Shown in pieces: positions 1-13,250 of a stretch of 64,000 nt of DNA. Location: positions 14,077,813-14,141,812 of the forward strand of contig JAVDOI010000003.1 of the NCBI GenBank assembly GCA_032191485.1. The letters are read 5' to 3'. A program made the position numbers and the translations under genes. Positions within the stretch are counted from its first letter, which is position 1, and each line of letters starts with the position of its first letter. The DNA comes from Leptoclinus maculatus (lineage: Eukaryota; Chordata; Actinopteri; Perciformes; Stichaeidae). The notes beneath the pieces are model-generated. The model saw nothing but the letters and a program-made list of their open reading frames with translations, had not been told where the DNA came from and searched no databases.

Positions 1-3000
1 AATAAAAGTATTAGACAAATACACATTTTCACGTGATAATGGAGGTAGTTGAAAGGTTATAGTATAAAAAAAAATCTATGTTTGCACCTTCTCAAATATG
101 AATACATGCAGGATTTCTTATTCTTCCGTTACAGTAAACTGGATATTGGTTGGACAAAACAAGCAATGTTAATATATCAACCTGGTTTTCTGACATATTA
201 TAGGCTAAACAGTCAATTAATTAAACAAGGAAGTAATGAACAGATTAATAGATCAGGAAAATAATCATAAATTACAGCTCTAGTCTGTGTTTGCATTTAT
301 GTGATTTAGATCCAACTACCGTCTGAGCTCATTTCCAGTAATTATGCATCTGCAGGGAATGGGGGTTTCATTCAATAATACAGGAGTCTTATTTCTAATC
401 TCTGTGAAGGTCAGTCCCACACTGAGCACTTTTCTCCACACAGGTGAGGAAACACGATGCCATGCCATAGGGGCACAGTTGGATCTGCATAATACCCGTG
501 TAGATTGTTTAATTTCAAGTCCACTAGGGATTGGAAATATATTCATTGGAATTCTTAACACGCAGATGCAAAATGTGGAAAAGTCTATCAGCTCTCTCTA
601 AAATCTGATTAAAGAAATCCCCATTCAGTCCACATATACCAGCCAGGGTTTTGATACAAATCTTTTCATTCAAACTCTCAGACGGCCACGTTAGCTTGCA
701 GGAAATGGATCTTGGGGTCCTGAATTCTAAACACAATTAGCTCGATAATAACATGTGGTGTGACTGCCCAGTTCTCCCTGTCTACTGGCTGTCGGGCAGA
801 CCATTAGCCAGGTGGAGCTCAATAGGGCTCACTTACGCACATGATGCAGTAAATCTGCCAGTACACAATAAATATATACATTTATATATACACCCCAGAA
901 ACAAACGCTCAAGTGCATATAAAGGACACGATTGACTTTTATATTGGTTGGAGCATCAGGTTATGTTTTGGATTACAGCCCACAAATTAAGTACTTAAGT
1001 AACACCGGTGGTTTGCTTACTGGGTACATTGCAATGAGTATAAGTGAAGAAGTACAGGGAATAAAGTTGTTAGGGAGGACATAGAGACCAATTACAACGT
1101 GATTACTTTATTACAGGTACAGACAGGGAACAGATTGTTGTCTGTATGACTTATGAATAGTTCTGCTCATGATGCGTGAGTGTTTCACTTGGTAAACAAA
1201 ATCTTGATTCAAAGTTGATCAAAATATGATATATTTACTTTTTTTGAGAAGTTCACTGCACTATTCTTCATACTGTGTCCCGATAAAGTGAAAGCCACTT
1301 AATTGTTTATGACCTGATGATATCACAGAATGTAAAAGCTGTTCCTCTTCTCCAACATCAGATTTAATTGAGTGATGGATCCGACATTGTAGTCCAAAAC
1401 TACAATACTGTTAGCCAGTTTATCATAATATAACTGCTGCAGCTGTGGAGGTTCATCCTTCTCCCCAAGCGTAGTCTACTGTTTTGTTCCCCAGCATGTA
1501 CGACTCACAATATGGAGGAGACTGGGATCATTCTTATATGTTCAAGGCAACATCAGTCTTGACTTTAATATTGCTTTTCTAACTTATGTAGCTACTAACT
1601 GTATTTTGCAGTCACCTGAAGCATTATCAAACATCTATCTACTGTCTTACGACTGATAAGAGGATCTTCCCCTCTATAAGAGCTAGAGAAACAGTAAATT
1701 ATGCCAAAGACCTGAAACGACTGTACTGCCAGTGTGTTTAGTGCCTTGTCACTTCAGGGGACTCGGAATCACACAGGAGAGTCTCTTAAAGTTGATAGAC
1801 AGAGGCAATTTCTTCAGTCACTTTTGGTCTCTTGATACCAATTTTCATTGTCATGGCAATTTCATAATTCCCCATGATTGCGGTACACTGTCAGCTTCTT
1901 GTCTCTCAGGCAGAGAGAGAGAGAGAGGAGATGTATATGTGATATGTTGGCTAATTCAATTTTTTGCCTTCCCGACTTCTAAATACATGCAGTAATTAGT
2001 CACAAAGGACAAAACTGTGTCTGCCTTTGGGGATGACTGGCTTATTTAATTCCACGGCTAGGTGAAAGGAGAAAGATAAAATTGCTGTCACTTCCTCTGG
2101 GATTTGGCTCCTCATTTTCTTCTCAATTCTGCAGTGTGACATGCACTTCAACAGCTGGGATACCTGTGATTACCAGAAAGGTAGGGGACATTGTATCTCC
2201 TTCAATAAGGTAGTTCTACAAATGCTACATTACTCACAAGTACAAAACACCTCAGCTCCGGGAAAGATGCTTTTAGTGCCAAACAACGACAGTATACACA
2301 CCACAGTCAAGGTGCACTTGGATAATGCATCACTCTCTTAAAAAAAAAAGAAGTACTTTCTCCTTTTAGCTTGAGTTCCCCTGCAGAAATCTGGGATAGT
2401 TGCTGGAAACGGAGAGCACATTCCTCTCTTATACCAATTATCTGGAAGGTGGAGTAGAGACGGTCTCTCTCCCTCTGACTGGCGGTATACCATACGTTTT
2501 CCTGGCACTATCCTCAGGGCTAACTACTCTGTTGCCTCGGCCTCTAGGGTTTTCGGCAGAACTTCAAGCACCTTCAGCTTCGGCTTTCATGCCTGCGCAG
2601 AATCTGCCCCAGAATATTCTCATGTCACTGATGTGTCCTTTTATGTCTTGTAAATCTATGGCATCTGTTGTTGCCTTGTGTTAGTAGGTCCACATTCCTA
2701 CATTGGTATGCAACAGTTTGTTTGAAGGCAATGAGTCATTTGGTTGTTGCATATCGATCTGCAGGGTTCACACAGAATGATTAATGTCCTATAATGTCAG
2801 TTCCTTTGCCTGCTGTCTTGTTAATGGTTATGCCCTGTAATCGATTATTCACACATGAACTGCAAAGACACTTCTATTAAGCCTCTATTGCACTGGTGTT
2901 ACATCACTTAGAAGTTAACTCTGTGCAGAACAGGGTGTAATTAATCTTTTTTATTTTAAATGAAGGGATTTCTTTTCGTCATGTCCTTTTTTAGCTTCGC

Positions 3001-3738
3001 CCACAACAAAGTGCTCCTCCAGCCATGAAGTGGATACCAAACTTGCTTTGATTTTCTGCTGCAACACCTCCCTTTATCTCCGGACATTTAAACCCCAAAA
3101 CACCCTCACGCTTCAAATACAACCGGATGGTTCTCTGGCTTTTTGAGGAGCCATATAAAATGTTAAGGAATTAGATAAGTCCATTAATATATTCTGTCAA
3201 GAGTGTAATGTAGGAATTGCACACAATACCGTTCTGTTTGGTGATGACACTGGATCTCCAATATTGCCATATTAGAGGAGAAACATTCAAACATTGATCG
3301 CATAGTTTTTTCCCATTGTTTTAATCATGTTTAAAGCAAAATAGCTATGTTAACACCTGCATTACATCAGAATATTGCCCTGCGTTTGTGGCACAAAAAG
3401 CAGCTATAAATACTAACTGTGATCTGCAGGAGGCGGAAACTAAATGAGGATATTTGTGGAATTTGCCATCTGCTCAGATGCGAGTCTGTGTGTGGAGATG
3501 TTAACTAAATTTCATTAATGGAGAAAGTGCAGTCGTTATCTCCATAGCAACTGTGGCCCCTCATCGTCAGGAAGGCACTGAGGTAGCGAGGTAGTGGAGG
3601 AAGCGGACGGAGAAGACTGATAGTTTGTGAGAGAAAGGGAGCAGCCTCAGAGACAGATTGAGAGAAGGGAGAGAATGAGGGTAAAATGGCCGACGTAGAG
3701 GAATGACTTCACCTGATAGCCAGTTATTTTATTGTCTC

Positions 3739-3752
3739 GTTACCATGGTAAC
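3739..3752. promoter_or_regulatory. RFX X-box-like palindrome
   Basis: GTTACCATGGTAAC is a perfect 14-bp palindrome that fits the RFX consensus GTNRCC-N2-RGYAAC. A related half-site, CCATAGCAAC, lies about 200 bp upstream near 3542. The surrounding 3540-3720 is purine-rich with several CpGs. Function is inferred. Confidence 0.45.
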
Positions 3753-6700
3753 AGGAGGATAATGCCACTGTATCTTGTTTGGGCGTGTTGCACCTTGCTA
3801 AGGGTTTGCATCAAGAAAGGGATCACCTTTTGAACCTGAAAAGAAACAAGTGTGTGAAAACCAAAAGTGTGACAGGCACAGAGGGTTGCCAAAGTGTGAA
3901 TCAAATCCAAATACGGCAGAAAAAGGCTGCCACAAAGGATGTCCTGTTAGCAGTGATTTATGCTTCATATGGCACCAAGATAAGAAATGGATTCCTTGAG
4001 CTCGATTTTGCACAGAGAGTTTGTTTTACCTGTTCAACGTCATTCTGCTTTGCTGTGAATGGATCCGTCTGTTTGAAATCAACACTGACGTAAGAATCTC
4101 TATTACATGACATGTTGTTTTGCAATGACCACCCCTCATTGCAAAGACAAATGGATGTGATCAGCCTCATCGGATGCTTTGATTTCTGTCTGCTTTGTCA
4201 TTTTCAGATAGGTTTGCGAGTGTGTACACTATGTGGGCATTTCTTTTGTATATTTCCGTGCATGCATTTCTGTGTACGGTCTGTATGGGAGTATCCATGC
4301 AATAGTGTATACATATTAAAGTGTTTGTCTCTTAAGGCCTTTTGCAGAACTAGAAAATCAAGGCGCAGAGTGAAATTGCCCAGGCGCTGCCAAGAGCTGA
4401 TAGCCAGGCACTGAAGTAAACAAATACCAGAACTGACAGTCAGAATAGTAAATAGCCCACAACTTGCTGACTGAGTCTGCTATATATTGGTTTTCCCCAG
4501 GCATAGATAAAACACAACCTTTAGCTGCAAACTAACATTGCCGCTACATTTTTCAATTTATGTAACTGATTGGTCAAGCTCAGTTAATTTGTTGGCAAAT
4601 ATATTAAAACTTTTAAAGCAGTAACATAATTCTACCTCTGTCTACACAGCTGGCACCCCTTTAGTTTTAGTTTTAGGTTTATTAATGTGAAGCCTGTTCA
4701 TCTGCCTTGGAGGTGCTCTACCACCACATATGTTTGTCTCCGAATATAATAGAGATTAATGGTGTTGTTGCGGCGCTCTGTGTCTGTCTTCTCCCCCACT
4801 CCTAGTCTTCAACTTCTATCCATTATCAGCCTGCATCCAATTCAAAGACAGAGTGGGAAGGGAGCAGACGGACAGAGAGGAAAGACCTGAGCTCACACAA
4901 CAATAACAGGGCGCCTACAATGGTACTTAAAGCGAGGATCGCTCATCCAACCTCTTTGGCCCTTTCTCCTGCGTGACTCATCTTAAATAATCCGACGCCT
5001 TCTCTCACACAGACTATAAAAGAAATCCTCCAGACAAAATCCATAATGTTGTTTGGCACAGGCATTAGAGGCTATATTTAAAGCTATAATGTACTGCAGC
5101 TTTTATTTCTCCTTAAGGAAAGAAATGTAATTCGTCTCCCGTCCCTCCTCCCTGTGTCACCTGATCAAAGACAAGTCTGAGCATCTGTCACACATCCCGA
5201 GGCGCCAAACTAGTTTAAGCATCATCCTCTTTGCTGAGACTGAGGTAACCGCATCCATAAAGCCACCTGCAGGTGTTGAAGAAGCAGGCGATGGGTACAG
5301 GCAATCTGGAAAAAACTGGGCCATCTGCTTTAGTGGCTTGTGATTGCTTCAAGATCAGCAGTTGTTTTTCTGTGAAGCTGATCAACAGCAGCTAAAAGTG
5401 TCAGAACGAAGTGCACATCAAATTCAGGACAACAAAATAAATTGGAAGAAAATAAACTATTTCTGTTCAACCAAATAGTACCCAAAATGAGGAGTGGAAT
5501 AGTTGTACTGTTATCAAAATGACGATAAAATATCTCATCCTTTTACCTTTAACGTCTCTTTACTAAGCCATTAACTGTCGGTGCCTAAAGATGCAATCAG
5601 TAATCAGTAAAGCATTTTATAGGTTCTTTGCACAAGTCGACCATCATTTATCAGCAGGGGTTCAAGAGAGCTGCTCATCAGTGTCAATCAAATGTTAAGT
5701 GTCTTCTGAGATTTCCAGCTGTTCTAACAGGAAGAGCTCGGCAGACTCTCTGGTTTTACTGAGGATCTTTTCTGGTGCATGGATGCAGACTGCTTGCGCT
5801 GTCCTACATCTTTTGTCAGTGGCTGAAATACATTTTTGGAAACAAACCATATACAACATGTTTATAGTTTAGCTTTAAAGTTAATGGTAGGCAGATTTTT
5901 TTTTTCATGGGATTACAACACCGCTATTTACCAAACATAAAAAAATAAAACATGCATGTTCTAGTAATATACTATATAAAACCAAAAACAGCATCAGTTC
6001 CAACATAATTTAAGTACTTTTGCTTTCAAATCACACAAAAACAAAACAAATAAAGTATTCACTGATTAGTAGAATAAATAAAGGGATTTTCCTCATCTCC
6101 CTTCCTCACTGGCTGATTTAAATGTTACGATACAAAGTCAGGTTTCAGCATTACGCAGTAAAATATCTCAATTCGAGACATTAAGATCTTCACCTTCTAA
6201 TTATCAGGAAAAATAAGTATTGATTTTTTTCAATTGATTTAGCACCCCTCCACTTAAAATATTTCCAAATTCCAAATCCACTTGTGTTCATGAAATGGTG
6301 TTTTTCATTATGTATTATTGATTATCGGCTGTCACTGTAAAACCCACTTCCAAATGGTTCTGTTGAGCTGCAGGGGAGGAGGAATCAAGCAGAAGATAAG
6401 ATATTCCTACCCTCATCTAATTGAATCTCACCTTTCAGTAGAAACCTGTTAACCTGCCCAAGGTTAAGGCAGTGTAGATATTGCCTCCCTGCTCGCTCTC
6501 ACTCACTATGAATTATTCACATGCACGGTCACAGCTGAAAAAAAGAGGCCAACGCAGGAGGAGATAAACTCAGCCTCTTGGATCAAGCTACTGTATATAA
6601 AACATTCTTTAGAAAAGCACTTTCGTCCGTAGCACTTTTCATTGGGTGTATTTTGTGTTTTATGAGCCCTCTCTATCAAATCCACGACATACTTATGAAT

Positions 6701-8194
6701 GAGATGATGTCCGCCGGTTCAGACAGTTTCACGGCCATACTGCTTAGGTTCGCAGATTGTAGTCATGAGTTTCCTGAAAACGTTACATCAATTTCTCCAT
6801 CATGCGGACAGGAACCGAATAATGAAAGTGGCACTGCTCCTCCAACTGTAACCAATATGATGGACCTACTTTCCACGCTCGTTTTCCCCATCTCCCATGA
6901 TGCAACTAGACTACCATTCTGTCAGACACATTTTAAATGAAATGATACAAACACAAAGATTGTGGAAGAGCAGCGACACCTGAATTCATTGTTCAACATC
7001 CCCTTTGTATGGAAGATACTTTGTGCTAAAAAGAGTAAAATGCTTAATTAAACTGACCATTCTAATTGCATTGCAAATAACATATTGGAGTACAGTGTGC
7101 AACAGCACATCCACATACTACTATATGGAGCAGATGTATTTAACTTTAGAAGAGAGTGTCTTTCTTTGGGAAAAGGCCTTTAAAATAAAGTGCAAATCCA
7201 AAGCACAAACTGCACTAAATTGAAAGGAACTGACAAAGAGAGAGAGAGACAGATATATGCTTAATAGCAAAAGTACAGGCTGACCTTGCTCTTCTCATTC
7301 TGCTTTTATCACTTGCTCTCTCTCTCTCTCTCTGTTTTTTTTTCATTAACGATTTCTTTCACCTCTGCTGAAAATGGAAGAAGTGAAAGAAAATGGCTTG
7401 ATGAATAGACGGAGGCTGAAAAGGAGGTGAGAAGGTACAGGAAGAAGCGGTTGTTCCATAACACTGCAGAGGGAAGGGATGTTGATAAAAAAAATAGGAA
7501 AGAGAAGGAGATGAATGAGAGAGCGGGGAGGCAGAAAGGACACAGAAAGACTGCTGATAGTGAAGTGGTCAGACCCTATGAACTGCAGAGACAAATCAAA
7601 AGACTGAAAAAAAAAAACACTACCAAGGGCAACAGTGCAGAGGGCTTCTCCAGTATGGCCACACTGTGAGACAGGAAGACGAGATGTGAAGAGAATAAAC
7701 AACTACACCTCTGCTTGTAAACATGCTCTTTAAATTTTCCAATTTTCCTGAACATTTATGAGATTTATTTTATTAGTTGTGATAGGATGGCATTGTATCC
7801 AACTACCGGTATCCCCCTATGGCCAGCCCACCCCTGGCTGCAACACACTGAACCCCCATACTGACTTCAATTGCAGTTCTACAATAATGTTACACTTCAA
7901 TCATATACTTCACAATACGATTAACTTGATGTGATTGTCTTTATATGACACTTCACGCCGAAGTAGAAAACGATAATGATATTTCCTGAGTGTCATTTCC
8001 ATTGTCACGTCGATGTGTTATGACTAGAAAGAAATGACTAATTATAACCCCTGTAGAGTGGAAAATATCGTGTTGCTTAGAAACAGCCAGCTTTACAGCA
8101 CGCTGTCAACTCCAATATCATACAGTCAGCGAGATAATTGTAAAGGTTGTAAACCTGTGTGAAAGGAAAAAGTGTGGCGGCGGGGCTGCATCAC

Positions 8195-8445
8195 AACCCT
8201 TGACGGGGACATATTGTGCTCATTTTCAGACTTGTGCTTTGGGTTTCTTCTAGAACATGTTTACATGCTATAATGTTCAAAAAACATTTTTTTCTTATAT
8301 TACCTGTCTGAATATACCTGTATTTCCTATTTGTCTAAAACGCTTTGTACTAGCGCATGCCTCGTTTGTAGGCACTCCAGATACCAAAATGTTTGTGCAC
8401 AAGCTCTGAAGAAGTGCTTTTTTATGATATGTCTCCTTTAAATAT
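8195..8445. repeat. Dispersed teleost repeat (GACATATTGTGCTCATTTTC type)
   Basis: The run from GACATATTGTGCTCATTTTC through GAACATGTTTACATGC and CTGAATATACCTGTATT to ATGTCTCCTTTA has the wording of an interspersed repeat I remember from many percomorph genomes. Family name not assigned. Confidence 0.55.
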
Positions 8446-9824
8446 ACAGTGAAACTGCTTCTCTTCAATGAAAATAGAAGTCATCAAATCTTGCTTATAA
8501 AAGAAAATCGTAAAAGTCAGCCAACAAAATGTCACCTCTGTGTAATTGCTACAGTGTGATGACATGCCGTGTAGTGTTTTCTTATGGCTGAGAGGATTTC
8601 CTCATTACATCTTGCCTATACACAAACTCTGTCGCCTCAGGACAGAAATTCTGTCTTTCCAAAAGAGAAAATTCAACTGTCAATACAAAGCTTTTTCTCC
8701 ATCATTTACAAGACTGTGTTTATGCAATTAGTGGCTGATTCTTTGATAAGGTGTATAAAAGAAAAAAGAACAGAAAAAGCTATACGATATCTTATTAGGT
8801 GTAAGCCTCAGGAAAAGGAGACATCTGATTAGTGTGTCATCCTCTCGGTCATGGACAGAGGATCCAGCATTATTCATAAGTGCTCGCTCACAGGCAATTT
8901 CGTATTGAGCTTTACGTTTCGCATGGAAAGCTGAGAAATGACTCAGATCAGTCGAGGGATTATCAGTGAAAGTTACATCCAATTAAAACTTAACTTCATA
9001 TTCTACTTCTATGATCATGTGCCTCTCTATTACAGTTGGGAAGTCCTATAGCCTAACTGATAAAGTTGGAGACTACTGGCAACAGGCTGCCACATCTCCG
9101 TGAAGGACCAACTGCCTCTGCAAAGGACCTTAACAGCCTGGAGGTGCCAATGTTCTTTGGTTGACGCAACTGGTTTCTCCAGATGCCCTCCGACAAAACT
9201 GCAATGATTTTTTCAGTATTCATTGTGTGTCCATCGCTCTCACTATTAACACAGCTGAAGGAAAAGCTGCTGTATATTTCTTGTTTCCTGATCCTCTACC
9301 TGAGCTCCTGCTGTTAAAATGACGGCAAGGAAGGTAAGGATCTGGCTTCCAGTCGGTCGTGACCGTGGCCCAGCCAGGTGAACCTGCTTGCCTACTCATC
9401 AACGCTTTCCTAGCTCAAACATCAAAGCTCCCAATTCAGCTGGGAGCTTTCATGGTCCTCAGTCAGACAGGCTTGTGTGTGGTGTTGATCGCTTACACGT
9501 CTTAAACCTATGATGTCAGTTTCACAGCAGGAGATGCAGTTATCAGTGTTCACCTATACCGAGTCTGTGAATGGTTGCCTTCAATTAAATAGCTTCGCCT
9601 TCCGTTAAATATCAAGTTGTCAAAAGCAGGAGGGACTTCTAGAAGTCAGTGCAGGGCTTATCTTTTGCGAAAGGTTACAGGTTGTCAATTACATTTTAGT
9701 CATCATTTATATCTTTGTTATTGTTGTATTTTAGCATTTATATTTGGATTATTTGTTGTTTTTGAGGGGGTTGATCTGATCTTTTTGGGGCTTTCTAGCC
9801 TATGAATCAGTCAGGCCAGACTGA

Positions 9825-9895
9825 GAGTTCTCGACAACTATTGGATGGGTTGCCATGAATTTTCGTACAAACATTTATGTCCCCTTATATGGGCA
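9825..9895 (+). repeat. Fragment of dispersed teleost repeat (CAACTATTGGATGG type)
   Basis: Contains CAACTATTGGATGGGTTGCC, then ATGAATTTTCGTACAAACAT and TTATGTCCCC. It is a recognisable piece of a common fish repeat. A relative lies in opposite orientation at 49545-49650. Confidence 0.55.
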
Positions 9896-10781
9896 ACTCC
9901 CACATATTATCATAAATATGTCTACAATAACATAAATATATGAATCAACAAGTTCAAATTCAAACTGTTTCTAATCGCCATACAGAGATTGAGGGAAAGA
10001 GTACAGCTGAGAGTCCTTAATGTAAAAAAAAAACCTGACTCAGCATAACCTAAAGCTGTATTATATGTTTACAGTCCAGCAGATATTCCAGCAGAGCTTT
10101 CCTATTTCTAAGAGATATAAACAACCACAATTCACAACACAAGCAACTGAGAGGAAAATTGAAGCTGCTCCTCTAAATTATTGTCCTGTTTCAACAGCTT
10201 TTTATAGTACAGCTGTCAAATTATGACATGCAATTTCCATAAAATGCTGATCGAGATGATTAAACATTCTCCCTGTAAATGTTTCCATGTATTATGTGTT
10301 AACCCCAGTGTTTAATAAGTTTTGATGAGTGTGTTTATTTAATGGGTATGATGATGAAGTTGTGTTAGGTAATGATAACATAATCTTATTAATGTACAGC
10401 CATTCATTCTTTTTACTTTATTATATCAAGAACAGAGAACATTTGACCATTTTCACAAATTTTTCTGGGAATGGAAATCATTTAGAAACAACTGAACTCT
10501 GAATGATTATTTTCTCACATATCAAACCTCACTTTAATGATAATACACACAACGCACTGTTCATTCACAAAAAGACTGCCTGAAATCTCAAAATATTGTT
10601 TTCCGTGTATTCTCCACGTCATTCTCTTTCCATAGATGTTCTCATAATCTGCAAAATTACAATTTATGGACTTCACTAAGACGTATCCATGTATGCAGTG
10701 AGACGATACAGCATATACCTCCTAATTGGTCCCTCTGTGTCTGCACACCAGTCTTTGTGCTATTCACTATGAGGCTCTGCT

Positions 10782-10795
10782 GTAGCCATGGTAAC
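10782..10795. promoter_or_regulatory. Second RFX X-box-like site
   Basis: GTAGCCATGGTAAC matches GTNRCC-N2-RGYAAC fully. It lies in otherwise unannotated DNA 7 kb from the first site. Confidence 0.35.
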
Positions 10796-11847
10796 TGAGA
10801 GTTGCATTGATATCCCAATTTTATTTGAGCAAACATACATCAATAAAACCATAGAGCTACCAGATCTCTCTGTCTCTGTCTGTCTCTCTCTCTATCGTAC
10901 TGTATCTGCAACCCACACTCTCATTTTGTCCATCTGTTTTCTTCTTCTCTTTTAATATAAAAACATATGCACTCTTGCAGATAGAAGCATGTCCGGGCCA
11001 ACAAAATATGCAAAATGTCGATTTGAGATTAATTCTGGATGTCAACCTTTGTGCATCGCTTTAAAAAAAGTTGCTCTAATGTCCTGAGAGGACAGAATTG
11101 TCCAAGCTAAAAAAACTGCCATTGTACTATATAATAACATTTTCCCCCACTTTCACTTTTTCAGTTACATATTTTAACCATCTTCAGTCCTAGTCATAAC
11201 CACAAAATATTTACTTATTTTCAGAAAAAAACACTTGATACCGTAGATGACAAAAATGTCCTTTTCCTAAAACTGCCATAACATTTCTTTATATTAAACA
11301 TTATTTCCCATTTTCACTGAGTTACATTTTTAACCAACATCCGTCTTGATCATCACTACCTATGCCAGTTTGTATAGCAACAACATTGATTATGATGCAT
11401 TGCATAAAACACTGCAATGCTCCATAATACAGCAGCAATGCCCCTAGTGGAAATTAGGAAAACAGCATGTATTTGTAGGGCAACAATGAGAAAATGGCTC
11501 AATCTGCAGGAAAATAGCAAAACCTACAATTGTAAAGCTTGAGCTTTAGATTGAAAGCCTGATATAATAGAATACATAATGGTATTCAGTAATGGCTGTG
11601 GGATAAAACATTGTGGGATTCAGTGGGAACATGTTTGTCCTTAAGGGTCTGAGTGTCTGTTTTTTGGCTTCACAGTTTATTATAGACTTATTATCAGAGC
11701 TGAGGTTGAAAAATAAATCGCATTAACACAATCATTAGCCCAAATGATTGAAAAATGTAACAAAAGCCTAAACATTTTTTTTGTATATAAATGATAAAGC
11801 CATGTCCGTGATTAATACGGGTTAATGAGTTGACTATATCTCTGCAG

Positions 11848-11947
11848 GTTGCTCTGACTGTGGAGCTGAAGGTCACTCCTGAGACAAATCCTCTGAAGCC
11901 AAAGCGAGATGAGACTCAGTCCCAGCCCCGCTCACTCCAGCACTGAG
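11848..11947 (+). other. Orphan exon-like segment
   Basis: It has a good acceptor (CTATATCTCTGCAG), an open 32-codon frame beginning VALTVELKVTPETNPLKPK and a TGA, then a possible donor GAG|GTGATA. Its length would hand over the right phase to the exon at 19923, but the frame closes before the donor. It could be a terminal exon, an untranslated exon or chance. Confidence 0.2.
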
Positions 11948-12870
11948 GTGATAAAGTTACTGCACTTAATTCTTCTTAAGGAAAATAAAGTAAGAATACC
12001 AATGTACCTGTGGTAATAATGATATGCAAATGAATGCAAAGAAGAAAGAACAATCTAGCAGTTTCAGTTAGCTCTCTATTTGCACAATGTTTGTGAAATC
12101 ATCCCAGTTCTTCCTGATTTAAATAATACCTGTGTTATTTATAACCACACAGCTCAACGCAACACTGTCAACTCAGGTGTTTATTTATTTATTTGTGGGC
12201 CGTCTGGAGAAACGGCGAGCTGCCTGTTTGATCCACTGTCATGGTGAGTAATGACGGCATCATTTTAAATCAATTACAAGGAATATTAGTGGAAACCTGA
12301 CTGAATACACAAAGTAGATATCTCTAACCTCAGATGTCTTACTTATTACTCTCCAAAATGCCATAATTGTCACTTAACTGTGTTTAATATGGAACAGATA
12401 TTTAGTTTTCATCAAGGCATACCAATAAAACAACAATGTACACTACTTATGCAGCATAAATGATTTATTATAAATGACGTATTATTAGTAGAATATACTG
12501 CATACTTTTCTATAACAGTAACATCAACAAAAAGACCAACAATGTGTTTGTCCATCTCCCCCTAATGTCCATCTTCCCCAGCTTGTCTGTAGTACTCAGC
12601 TGCAAGCCCATTTGTTCCAACTGAAAATGTTGAAACATCTGTCTCAAACATAAACATTAAAAAAGGCTGAGTCATTTTCCAAAACGGTGGTTTATAGAAA
12701 ACAAATAGGAAGTCTCAGCTGCAGTATAACAGTTGGTGAGTACAGCACCAGGACAGTGCTTGTATTGACTCACATTTGACCCTTTTGATTGTTCAGAGGG
12801 AACATACATGACAACAAAGTGTGGCTCACTAACGTGTTAACGTTGTACTCGTTATACAGCAGGATGGCCA

Positions 12871-13070
12871 AGGTTTATTTTATTATTCAACCTTTATTTA
12901 ACCAGGCAAGTCTTTCAGAACAAACTCTTATTTACAATGAGCGGCCTGGCAATATGAGAAGCCTCTTGAGGGGAAAAAAAAATGGAATGTCAAAAGTTAA
13001 AAAGACAGCAGCACACATCCAAACATTTCCAACACTACTTACATACAATCAAAACAAGCAATTACATAAA
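12871..13070. repeat. Dispersed teleost repeat (TTTATTTAACCAGGCAAG type)
   Basis: Contains CCTTTATTTAACCAGGCAAG and CAAACTCTTATTTACAATG, then GGCCTGGCAA. This is a very common element core in fish genomes, here diverged. The A-rich stretch after 12970 is probably its decayed body. Confidence 0.6.
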
Positions 13071-13185
13071 TGTCATGCAGTCTAGCACCACGGCAGGTAG
13101 CAGACAACAGCATCAGGCAATACCACAACATAACTGGATACTAATATTTTCCTCTGGAATTTAGTGAATACAAACTAAAAATGTA

Positions 13186-13250
13186 CATACTGAAGTACAA
13201 GTACCTCAAAATTGAACAGTAGTTGAGTACATTTAGTTACATTCCTGTCC
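13186..13250 (-). repeat. Fragment of GTGGAAAGTAACTAAGTAC-type repeat
   Basis: The reverse complement reads GTAACTAAATGTACTCAACTACTG and TTTTGAGGTACTTGTACTT. This is the same family as the longer copy at 45753-45935, in opposite orientation. Confidence 0.65.

Noticed and set aside
3686..3706. Short frame ATGGCCGACGTAGAGGAATGA as a possible first coding exon
   Set aside because: It closes after six codons and no donor precedes the stop. At most it is an upstream frame in an untranslated exon.
6578..6940. 120-residue + strand frame with a hydrophobic segment
   Set aside because: No family resemblance, no promoter or splice support, and chance frames of this size are expected in 64 kb.
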